From NCBI GenBank assembly GCA_963663005.2, contig CAXXHH010000010.1, positions 62,001-126,000 on the forward strand: a stretch of 64,000 nt of DNA, read 5' to 3'. The position numbers and the translations under genes were made by a program. Every line of letters begins with the position of its first letter. Within the stretch, counting starts at the first letter, position 1. The notes under the pieces are model-generated. The model made no database searches. It was not told where the DNA came from and saw only the letters and a list, made by a program, of their open reading frames with translations. This document shows, piece by piece, positions 44,319 through 51,376 of this stretch. The stretch is from CAINVV01 sp963663005 (GTDB lineage Bacteria > Bacteroidota > Bacteroidia > Bacteroidales > Prolixibacteraceae).

Positions 44319-45545
44319 TCAACTGTTCCTAACATCAATATACGCTCCAAAATGATGCACTTCTGAGGGTGGCGTGAGCGGCAAAAATCCGCTTACAATC
44401 TTTTTATCTTCCATTATCAACGGCCTTTCTGCCTCCATTTTCTGACAAAAAGAGTGAAAATTGACCGACTTTGAATAAAACAGCTGCATAAACCCAGACG
44501 AATCTGCAGCAAGATACTCCCTGATTTTCAAAGCGATGGCTCCCATCGTGAATCGGCCGTTTATTTCGATCATCGGATGAAACTTCAGCGTACCCCTGGA
44601 TGTTCTGCTAATCAGGGCATCCACTCCGATCCATCCTTCGTACTGTGTGGCATAACTGCTGTCTGACAGGGCATTTAGCAACATTGAAACAACTTCAGAA
44701 TTATGCTCAGCCAAAAAACTGCCTGCTTCGGTGGTTTCATCCACACTGTCTGTCAGGAGATTTCGGATATACCGTCCCTTTTGATCCGTTTCAAAAATGG
44801 TACGCCCCACATAACTTATCTTGCCGGCATATGAAGTAAACTGATAGGAAAGATCCATCACCTTCGTTAACCAGGGCTCAACACTGACAAAATTTTGCTG
44901 GTTTAACATGCCGGAAAGAATTTCATCATTCTTTTTCTTGCTGTCAATGTTGGGGAAAAGCAACAATCCCCTACCAGACGAACTCCACGGCGTCTTTACC
45001 ACAGTTCTGACTCTCCCGCTAACCTCCTTGTAAATCTGTTCGAGCGAACAACAGACGACAGGCAAATCAGAATATTCCGGCAACCAATCTGTCGAATGCT
45101 TTTGTAATATACTATCTAACAAATCAATGGCTGTTAAGCGACTGTATAGCTTTTGGTGAACATCCTGCCACTTCCCTACCGGTGATTGTTGAAAATCAGC
45201 GCTGAAGGAAGGCAACACATTTCTAAAAAGCTGATAAACGGCGGGGCTCCATCCCCAGGGAGCGAGTTTGGATTTTGGACTGGTGATCCAATCCGCACTT
45301 TTCAGAGCCTCATCAAGATTCAGAATTTCGGGTAACCTGAAACCGATTTCATACAGTCTGGCGCGAAATTCATTGCCTGTGGATCCTTGAACCAATACCT
45401 GATCCTTTTCTTCGCCCAGCCAGGCCGGAAGGAAGCCCAGGTCATATTCAAATTTTCTTAGCCTGGCTGTTGGCGTATAATAGGGCGAGCCATTCGCAAT
45501 CGCCGGCTCGCATGTAGGGTTGAAATAAAAAATATCGGGAGGCAT
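44319..45545 (-). CDS. ATP-grasp-like protein of unknown function
   Basis: 408 residues, cytosolic. Begins IFYFNPTCEPAIANGSPYYTP, a strand-loop I associate with a conserved Bacteroidota family of unknown role. The middle has VVKTPWSSSGRGLLLF (about 190), the Lys and Gly/Ser-rich loop of ATP-grasp enzymes, then EPWLTKVMDLSYQF, and EGWIGVDALISR and FHPMIEINGRFTMG where metal-binding Glu and Asn would sit. Ligase activity is likely, substrate unknown. No partner gene in the neighbourhood. Confidence 0.65.
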   Translation of the reverse strand: MPPDIFYFNPTCEPAIANGSPYYTPTARLRKFEYDLGFLPAWLGEEKDQVLVQGSTGNEFRARLYEIGFRLPEILNLDEALKSADWITSPKSKLAPWGWSPAVYQLFRNVLPSFSADFQQSPVGKWQDVHQKLYSRLTAIDLLDSILQKHSTDWLPEYSDLPVVCCSLEQIYKEVSGRVRTVVKTPWSSSGRGLLLFPNIDSKKKNDEILSGMLNQQNFVSVEPWLTKVMDLSYQFTSYAGKISYVGRTIFETDQKGRYIRNLLTDSVDETTEAGSFLAEHNSEVVSMLLNALSDSSYATQYEGWIGVDALISRTSRGTLKFHPMIEINGRFTMGAIALKIREYLAADSSGFMQLFYSKSVNFHSFCQKMEAERPLIMEDKKIVSGFLPLTPPSEVHHFGAYIDVRNS

Positions 45546-45574
45546 GAGATTGAAAATGAGAATTTTTTGTAAAA

Positions 45575-45735
45575 AACGAAAAGTGAAAAGCTAAAAGTGA
45601 AAAATGAAGAGTGGCTAACTACAAGTGAGAAACTTATTGACAAAAAACATAATAAATTGTTTATCAGGATGTTATTTTTTGAAATTTTTCACTTTTCACT
45701 TTTAATTTTTCACTCATTCTTTCTATTTCCCACTC
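45575..45735. repeat. Purine/pyrimidine short-period arms in divergent gap
   Basis: AAAGTGAAAAGCTAAAAGTG with GAAAAATGAAG (45585-45609) is followed by the complementary type TTTTCACTTTTCACTTTTAA (45686-45705) and TTTTTCACTC, then CCCACTCTCAA (45729-45739). Same sequence family as the gene-end repeats, but here between divergent genes. No other feature was recognised in this 246-bp gap. Confidence 0.6.
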
Positions 45736-45791
45736 TCAAATATAAAAAGATCTTGCTAATTTTACGATCTGAAGCAATTAACAATCGTACT

Positions 45792-46304
45792 ATGAAGACG
45801 CCTAAATTTTTGATTTGCAGTGATCCGCTTAATGAAGAGTCGGCAGAGATGATTCTTCACGCCAATCGTCCAAGGTTTTTGGCACAAGTGACTCCCATTG
45901 CATTCACAGATATTGAAAACAGACCGGAGAAACCTTTTGCCGATGCGCTATACGTAAACACGGATGGTGAAATGGAAATCTACCGAATTGGAATAGTCGA
46001 GGTTTACGACCGCGCCGAAGAGGACGACGTACTGGATGAGCTTTTCCCTGCTACGGATTATTTCTGCAACTATCTGCAAATGATGGAGAAGGAAGAAGGA
46101 GTAAGACCTGGCTTTCCTGTGAAAGATTTCAGTCAGGAGTTGCCCGGATTAAAAATCCTGCATGCACCCGATCTGTGGACAGTCGTGTACAACGGCGTCG
46201 TGGCCGAATTCGGCACGGAGGATGAGATGGATGATTTTCTCGAAAATGAACTTTCAATCGACCCGGATATGTTGGATAAGGGAGTAATAAACCAATTCAG
46301 CTAA
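45792..46304 (+). CDS. Conserved unknown acidic protein
   Basis: 170 residues from the ATG at 45792; the frame is open upstream to 45597 but that part is repeat-derived low-complexity sequence. Acidic, soluble, with MKTPKFLICSDPLNEESAEMI and VYNGVVAEFGTEDEMDDFL. Function not recognised. Its TAA stop is the first part of a TTTTGGA repeat, and it converges with the EamA gene. Confidence 0.65.
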   Translation: MKTPKFLICSDPLNEESAEMILHANRPRFLAQVTPIAFTDIENRPEKPFADALYVNTDGEMEIYRIGIVEVYDRAEEDDVLDELFPATDYFCNYLQMMEKEEGVRPGFPVKDFSQELPGLKILHAPDLWTVVYNGVVAEFGTEDEMDDFLENELSIDPDMLDKGVINQFS

Positions 46305-46420
46305 TTTTGGATTTTGGAATAAGGCAGGCGAGATTTGTGTTCTTTATTAGCGAAAATTTTTAGTCAAATTGAGTAAATATAAGATTGCCGCAGATCGAAA
46401 ATCCAAAATCCAAAATTTCC
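46302..46420. repeat. Opposed TTTTGGA repeats between convergent genes (family 3)
   Basis: TAATTTTGGATTTTGG (46302-46317) includes the stop of the upstream gene. AAATCCAAAATCCAAAATTT (46399-46418) is the same core in sense after the EamA stop. The two arms can pair, giving a possible two-way terminator around an 78-bp AT-rich loop. Confidence 0.7.
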
Positions 46421-47317
46421 TCATTCCATCTTTGTTCTCCTCCCAAAATAGTACTTGGAGAGTGGGAATCCAATAACGGAGAGTAAAATAATCAAGGTTC
46501 CGGCGTAAAAGCCTGCGGTCATTCTTTCTGATTCCCCGAAAATAAAGAATGCCATTACGATCCCGTACACTGGTTCCAGGTTTATGGTAAGGCTGACAGT
46601 AAATGCCGATAAGTGTTGCATCACATCGACCTGGATCGTGTGTGCGTAGGCTGTGCAGACAGTTCCAAGCAAAATCAAGTAGAACAGATCCGAAAACGTT
46701 GGTATCAATATTGGCAGCGTGGTTCCTCGTCCGGATATGGCCAAGACAATTGTCAGGGTAATTACACCGCCTATCATCTCGTAAAAACTGATCTGAACGG
46801 CGCGGTAATTTGCAATCAGACTTTTATTGATGACAGTGAACAATCCGGCCAGAACGGAGGAAATCAAGGCAACAACGATCCCCAGTGCATACCGGGTCTC
46901 AAATCTAAAGATGAGGTAAATTCCTCCGATAATGATCACACCGATCAGCACTTCAAAATAATTGATCCGCTTTTTCTGAAAAAATGGCTCCAGAAAACTC
47001 GTAAACAGCGTCATTGTGGCAAATACACCGAGCGCTACGGAGACATTGGAGAGTTTGATTGCTCCAAAGAACGTAACCCAGTGGATGGCGATGATCATCC
47101 CGACTCCGAAAAACTGAAACAACACCTTCCGCGGTACTGCAAAATCTATTCGCTTAATTTTCAGGTAAATATAAAAAGAGATGACTGCAATTATCATGCG
47201 GTACCACACTAGTTCCAAAGCCGGAAGCTCGATCAATTTTCCAAAAATGGCCGTAAATCCGTAGATAAAAACAATCAGATGCAGCTTCAGATAGGTGGCG
47301 AAAAGTTCCTTTTTCAA
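46421..47317 (-). CDS. EamA/DMT-family transporter
   Basis: 298 residues with about ten membrane helices in two EamA halves: LIVFIYGFTAIFGKL, IAIHWVTFFGAIKLSNVSVA with the typical W-FF-A pattern, and in the second half FSDLFYLILLGTVCTAYAHT and INLEPVYGIVMAFFIFGE. Members export amino acids or other metabolites. A single gene on its strand, followed by a repeat arm. Substrate cannot be told. Confidence 0.88.
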   Translation of the reverse strand: MKKELFATYLKLHLIVFIYGFTAIFGKLIELPALELVWYRMIIAVISFYIYLKIKRIDFAVPRKVLFQFFGVGMIIAIHWVTFFGAIKLSNVSVALGVFATMTLFTSFLEPFFQKKRINYFEVLIGVIIIGGIYLIFRFETRYALGIVVALISSVLAGLFTVINKSLIANYRAVQISFYEMIGGVITLTIVLAISGRGTTLPILIPTFSDLFYLILLGTVCTAYAHTIQVDVMQHLSAFTVSLTINLEPVYGIVMAFFIFGESERMTAGFYAGTLIILLSVIGFPLSKYYFGRRTKME

Positions 47318-47363
47318 TGTGACAAAATTTTGTCTAAAAGTAACAATGATAAGGATAAGAAGC

Positions 47364-47371
47364 TATATTTG
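47364..47371 (+). promoter_or_regulatory. Candidate -7 promoter box (TATATTTG)
   Basis: Exact TAnnTTTG match, 50 bp before the YhcH-like ATG. The nearest TTTG upstream (47329) is too far for the usual 19-20 bp spacing, so support is partial. Confidence 0.4.
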
Positions 47372-47421
47372 TAACCACTTCAATTAGACCATTTTCGGGT
47401 GAAAACAAATTTTAACGCCTT

Positions 47422-47874
47422 ATGATTTTAGACAGTATTGATAATGCAGCTCGTTACACCTGCCTCGGAACGGGAATTGCAGAAGCATTCCGCTACATTC
47501 AAAATAATGATCTTTCCGCTGTTGAGCCGGGCAAGTATGAGATTGATAATGACCGCCTTGTGATGCTGATTAATGAATATCAAAGCACTAACCTGGATGA
47601 GTGTAAACTGGAAGGCCATCGCAAATATATCGATCTGCAATATTGGATAAATGGTTCAGAATTGATGGGGCATGAAATTTTGGGTAACCAGCCGGTGCTG
47701 GAGGAATATGACGCTCAAAATGACGTAGCGTTTTATACGTGTCTCGCGTCTTTTTCAAGACTTTTGCCGGGCATGTTCGTCATCTATTTCCCCTCTGATC
47801 TTCATACGGCGGTAACTGATCCGCTTTCTAAAGCTAAGGTAAAAAAGGTAGTGTTTAAGATAGCGTGCCTCTGA
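47422..47874 (+). CDS. YhcH/YjgK/YiaL (DUF386) family protein
   Basis: 150 residues, cupin-like fold. Family motifs EGHRKYIDLQYWINGSE and FVIYFPSDLHTA with the conserved Glu and His residues are present. Members occur with sialic acid or sugar-acid genes and may act as isomerases or anomerases. No such partner is adjacent here. The 3' end overlaps the convergent ABC ATPase gene by 20 bp. Confidence 0.88.
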   Translation: MILDSIDNAARYTCLGTGIAEAFRYIQNNDLSAVEPGKYEIDNDRLVMLINEYQSTNLDECKLEGHRKYIDLQYWINGSELMGHEILGNQPVLEEYDAQNDVAFYTCLASFSRLLPGMFVIYFPSDLHTAVTDPLSKAKVKKVVFKIACL

Positions 47875-48667
47875 TTTCTTCCTGTCGAAATCTGAAATCG
47901 CCCTTGACTGCATCAAAATAAAGCCTGGGATTATTCGGAAACAAGGCATCAAAGAATCCACCGGAGGCTAGCTCTTCCGGACTTCCTTCCACAACCTGGT
48001 CATTTAACATTAACCAGATCCGGTCTGCCATGGAAATGGCTGTATTCAGGTCGTGGGTCGAAAAAATTACGCATTTCCCCTCTTCCACCGCCAGTCGTTT
48101 CAGGATACTGACCAATTCATATTTGTTGGAGATATCTAAAAATGCTGTCGGCTCATCCAAGACTACAATCTTCGTATCCTGAGCCAACGCCCTGGCTATC
48201 ATAGCTCTTTGACGTTCGCCATCCGAAATTCGATTTATAAACCGATCCTCGTACCCCGAAAGTCCGACTTGCCGAATCGCGTCATTTACAATGCTTTCAT
48301 CGCTTTCTGTCAATTGGCCAAACCAGTTGGTATATGGAAACCGTCCTAAACCAACCATTTCTTTGACGGTAAGATTAGCCACCCTGACTATCTCGGTAGA
48401 AACATAACTCATCTCCCTCGCCAGTTCGTTGGCACTGTATTCGGAAACTGGTTTCTGATGAATCATCAGCTCACCGGCGAGCGGCAACTGAAATCCGGCG
48501 ATCGTTTTCAATAGGGTACTTTTGCCGATGCCATTCCCGCCGATAAGTGCAACCACTTCCCCACCTATCGCACGGAGCGAAAGCTCTTTCTTGACCATCA
48601 CCGCGTCATTCGACCGTTCGTGGTAACCTATCGATACATTCTTACATTCGACAAAAAAATCACTCAT
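47855..48667 (-). CDS. FecE/BtuD-type ABC transporter ATP-binding protein
   Basis: 270 residues. Walker A GGNGIGKSTLL (about 42-52), Q-loop region, signature ISDGERQRAMIARAL, Walker B IVVLDEPTAFLD and switch His in STHDL are all in place. Energises the FecCD-type permease encoded upstream. Separated from it by a 195-bp repeat-bearing spacer, but same strand and surely one operon. Confidence 0.93.
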   Translation of the reverse strand: MSDFFVECKNVSIGYHERSNDAVMVKKELSLRAIGGEVVALIGGNGIGKSTLLKTIAGFQLPLAGELMIHQKPVSEYSANELAREMSYVSTEIVRVANLTVKEMVGLGRFPYTNWFGQLTESDESIVNDAIRQVGLSGYEDRFINRISDGERQRAMIARALAQDTKIVVLDEPTAFLDISNKYELVSILKRLAVEEGKCVIFSTHDLNTAISMADRIWLMLNDQVVEGSPEELASGGFFDALFPNNPRLYFDAVKGDFRFRQEEIRGTLS

Positions 48668-48681
48668 AACAATGCTAAAAT

Positions 48682-48872
48682 AATGTGGAAATGTGAAAAT
48701 ATGAAAATGTGGAAATGAAAGGGTATTTGTTCATTTGGCCAATTGAATCATAATTCAATAAACCACCTCCATTAATTCTCATTTTTTCCATACTTATTCT
48801 CTTTGTTGCGTTTTTCATCTGCACATTTGCAAATTGTTTTTCATTTGCACATTTGCATATTTTCAAATTGCT
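48682..48872. repeat. Opposed ATGTG-type repeats in ABC operon spacer (family 2)
   Basis: GTGGAAATGTGAAAATATGA and ATGTGGAAATGAAA (48687-48720) pair with the block at 48818-48872, whose sense strand reads CAATTTGAAAATATGCAAAT GTGCAAATG in two parts. The stop TGA of the permease is inside the repeat. The same type fills the ackA-ptb spacer. Confidence 0.7.
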
Positions 48873-49927
48873 CCAATCCTTTTCTGCCTGAAAATAATCC
48901 AAATCACCACCGGTATTCCTAATAAGGCAGTAATTGAATTAATTGGCAGCGTCGTTTCATACCCGGGAAGCTGCGAAATAAGGTCGCCGATAAGCATCAC
49001 AACCGCTCCGAGTAACATTGTGGCCGGTATTAACCGACTGTGCAGCGGTGAGCGAAAGAATTTTCGTGCCAGGTGCGGAACAATAATACCCACAAAACCG
49101 ATCGGTCCGCAGAAGGCCGTTATACTACCGGCCAAAATTGAAGTGGATACGAAGACCAGCACGTAGGCGAAGCGCAGATTCATTCCCATACTCCGGGCGT
49201 AATTCTCCCCAAGTAAAAACGCATCCAGAAATTTCGCCGATAGCAGGGAAACCGTCAAGCCTACCAGCACCCCGGGAACAAGCACCGCCAGTTGATCGCG
49301 CGTTGTGCTGCCAAGGCTTCCCATGGTCCAGACGATAAACGATTTGAGAGACGACTCACTGCTGAAATATTGTAAAACGCTAACAACGGAGAGGATTGCA
49401 CTTGAAATGAGTATGCCCAGAATCAGAACCGTCATCATATCCCGAAGCCTGGAAGCAATCAGGACAATCAGCAACATCATGCAACCTGCTCCAAGCCAGG
49501 CGGCCAGGACAATTCCCCAGGAACCTGCCATCGAAAAAAGTAACGCCCCTTTGAATACCCATCCTGCGGAGAGGACAAACAGGGCTACTCCCAGACTGGC
49601 TCCCGAGCTAATGCCCAAAATATCCGGACCGGCAATAGGATTCCGAAAAACTGTCTGCATCTGCAAGCCGGCCACAGAAAGTGCCGCGCCGGCCATCACG
49701 GCAGTTATCGCCTTTGGAATCCTAAATTGATAAAGGATGGCCGCAATTTGAGGATCTGCCGATGAAGGGCTGAATAATGCTGTCAAAGATTGTGACAAAG
49801 AAATGCGAACAGATCCAAAAAGCAGGTCAAGCAGGAAAACAACAGCAAGAGCCAACAGGAGAAGCACAAAATGCACACTCCCGCTTTTATTTATTCCATT
49901 TTCGTTCACTTCACTTTTGGCACCCAT
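48863..49927 (-). CDS. FecCD-family ABC permease (iron-siderophore/B12 type)
   Basis: 354 residues, about ten helices. FecCD hallmarks: LYQFRIPKAITAVMAGAALSVAG, VFRNPIAGPDILGISSGA, and near the end FCGPIGFVGIIVPHLARK with the conserved G-FVGL-PH region. Works with the binding protein upstream and ATPase downstream. The last codons GCA ATT and the TGA come from a repeat shared with the ackA 3' end. Confidence 0.93.
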   Translation of the reverse strand: MGAKSEVNENGINKSGSVHFVLLLLALAVVFLLDLLFGSVRISLSQSLTALFSPSSADPQIAAILYQFRIPKAITAVMAGAALSVAGLQMQTVFRNPIAGPDILGISSGASLGVALFVLSAGWVFKGALLFSMAGSWGIVLAAWLGAGCMMLLIVLIASRLRDMMTVLILGILISSAILSVVSVLQYFSSESSLKSFIVWTMGSLGSTTRDQLAVLVPGVLVGLTVSLLSAKFLDAFLLGENYARSMGMNLRFAYVLVFVSTSILAGSITAFCGPIGFVGIIVPHLARKFFRSPLHSRLIPATMLLGAVVMLIGDLISQLPGYETTLPINSITALLGIPVVIWIIFRQKRIGAI

Positions 49928-49952
49928 TTATATCCTAATTTTTATAAATAAT

Positions 49953-50166
49953 GGACGCATCACGATGCGTCCTTACGCACTATTATAATCATTGTTCGCA
50001 AACAACGGACGCGCCACGACGCGATCCACATCCGATTTTCGCATCGATGGACGCATCACGATGCGTCCCAGCGCGGTATTGCATTCGTTTTTCGCGAACG
50101 GTGGACGTGTCACGACGTTGTTTTACGTGCATTTTTCGCAAACAATGGACGTGTCACGACACGTCC
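49953..50166. repeat. Tandem REP-like palindrome cluster in ABC operon spacer
   Basis: Five palindromes: GGACGCATCACGATGCGTCC (49953-49972 and 50049-50068), GGACGTGTCACGACACGTCC (50147-50166), and two decayed ones at 50007-50027 and 50103-50122. Starts are spaced 54, 42, 54 and 44 bp, so a dimeric unit of about 96-98 bp is repeated 2.5 times. Linkers share TTCGC(A/G)AAC before each second palindrome. The cluster fills the 262-bp gap between binding-protein and permease genes. Confidence 0.9.
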
Positions 50167-50212
50167 CTACGGGTTCAACTTTCAACTTTTCACTTTGCAC
50201 TCTCAACTTTCC
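50167..50212. repeat. Family-1 repeat fused to binding-protein 3' end
   Basis: After the last palindrome and CTACGG come TTCAACTTTCAACTTTTCAC and TTTGCACTCTCAACTTTC, matching 59463-59502 almost base for base. On the - strand it encodes KVESAK and the stop of the binding protein. Confidence 0.85.
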
Positions 50213-51341
50213 TGTAGTAGTACAACTCCCTGCCGGTCAACATATCCGGATGAAACAGCTGCACCAGATCGGATAGTATCAAATCCGGATGCATGACTCC
50301 GCTCTCCCAGTAATCGTTACCTCCTGCCGGTGTTGACCGCAGATTATTGTTATAAACCTGCATCTTTTTCACGGATGGTAAATCAGAAAACCGAGGATCG
50401 AAGGCCAGCAATCCCTCCATATTATTGACTGAACCGCAGTTGATCCAAAAATCGGCCTTAGCCGCTTTTAAAAAGACTTCCTCCAAAGATACTGGAAATG
50501 CCTCCTTAGAAAGATTGTCGCTCCATAAAAATTTTCCGCCTGCATCTGAAATCAATACCGCCAGGTTGGACTGGCCGCCTGCTATCCACCAGGTATCTTT
50601 AAATGGTAGTCCGGTCAGCACAGTCGGTCTCACCGCCACGTTTGCAACGCTTGCCCTGATCTTGTCGTACTGACTCTTTATCTTTTCATATTGTGCATTC
50701 GCCTGATCTTCTTTGTCGTAAAATGCTCCAAAAAATTTGATCCATTCGGCCTTGGCCAGCGGAGACTGCTCAAGATATTCACCTACAAGAACCACCGGAA
50801 TCCCTAAATCATGCAGCTTATTTATCTGTGTATTAATTTCGGAGCCAACACCATAGGCAAAAACGACATCCGGTTTAAGCTGAACAATCATTTCGTAATT
50901 GAGTCCTCGGTCATATCCGACTTCCCGGATACGGGTTTCAGCAATTCCCTGCCGCACTTCATTGTTGGAGATGTAAGCGCTTCCTGAAATTCCTCTCAGC
51001 GAGGGTATTTCTCCCAACGCATCTAAAAAGCCGATGTGAGTAGTCGAAAGACAAATTACATTTTGCAGGGGCGTGTAGAGAATCTGCTGGTCTTTTATTT
51101 CCGCGGGAACAGGCTTCCCTCTCTCAACAAGGTAATAGTCAAATTGAGTATTATTTGATTTCTGCCAGGGATCGATGACTATCAGCTTTTGAAAGGTACC
51201 GAAATTCTGAATGGTAAAACCCGTCGCTTCAATAGCCAGCTTCTGTTCACCCGACTTAGTAGCCGGTTTCTTTTTGGGGTCGGTGAGGCAGCTACAGAAA
51301 CAGCACAAAACAAGGATGGAAATAAGAATTCTGTTCTGCAT
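50190..51341 (-). CDS. ABC transporter substrate-binding lipoprotein (BtuF/FepB-like)
   Basis: 383 residues. Lipoprotein signal with a Cys-rich lipobox (LVLCCFCSC, anchor Cys uncertain). Periplasmic-binding fold: VICLSTTHIGFLDALGEI, YEMIVQLKPDVVFAYG and IPVVLVGEYLEQSPLAKAEWI are typical for iron-siderophore or cobalamin binders. First gene of the operon with the FecCD permease and ATPase, though a 262-bp palindrome cluster intervenes. No TonB receptor or cobalamin riboswitch was seen. The last residues (KVESAK) are repeat-encoded. Confidence 0.9.
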   Translation of the reverse strand: MQNRILISILVLCCFCSCLTDPKKKPATKSGEQKLAIEATGFTIQNFGTFQKLIVIDPWQKSNNTQFDYYLVERGKPVPAEIKDQQILYTPLQNVICLSTTHIGFLDALGEIPSLRGISGSAYISNNEVRQGIAETRIREVGYDRGLNYEMIVQLKPDVVFAYGVGSEINTQINKLHDLGIPVVLVGEYLEQSPLAKAEWIKFFGAFYDKEDQANAQYEKIKSQYDKIRASVANVAVRPTVLTGLPFKDTWWIAGGQSNLAVLISDAGGKFLWSDNLSKEAFPVSLEEVFLKAAKADFWINCGSVNNMEGLLAFDPRFSDLPSVKKMQVYNNNLRSTPAGGNDYWESGVMHPDLILSDLVQLFHPDMLTGRELYYYRKVESAK

Positions 51342-51376
51342 ACGGAAGATTTTGATGCAAAGATGGGAAAAAAAGA

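Noticed and set aside
45597..45791. N-terminal extension of the acidic unknown protein
   Set aside because: The extension is translated repeat sequence (HFSLLIFHSFF) with a low-complexity hydrophobic run; the ATG at 45792 starts the ordinary acidic protein.
49953..50166. Regular palindromes spaced like a CRISPR array
   Set aside because: Repeats are themselves palindromic, differ in arm sequence, spacers are homologous to each other, lengths alternate, and no cas gene is near.
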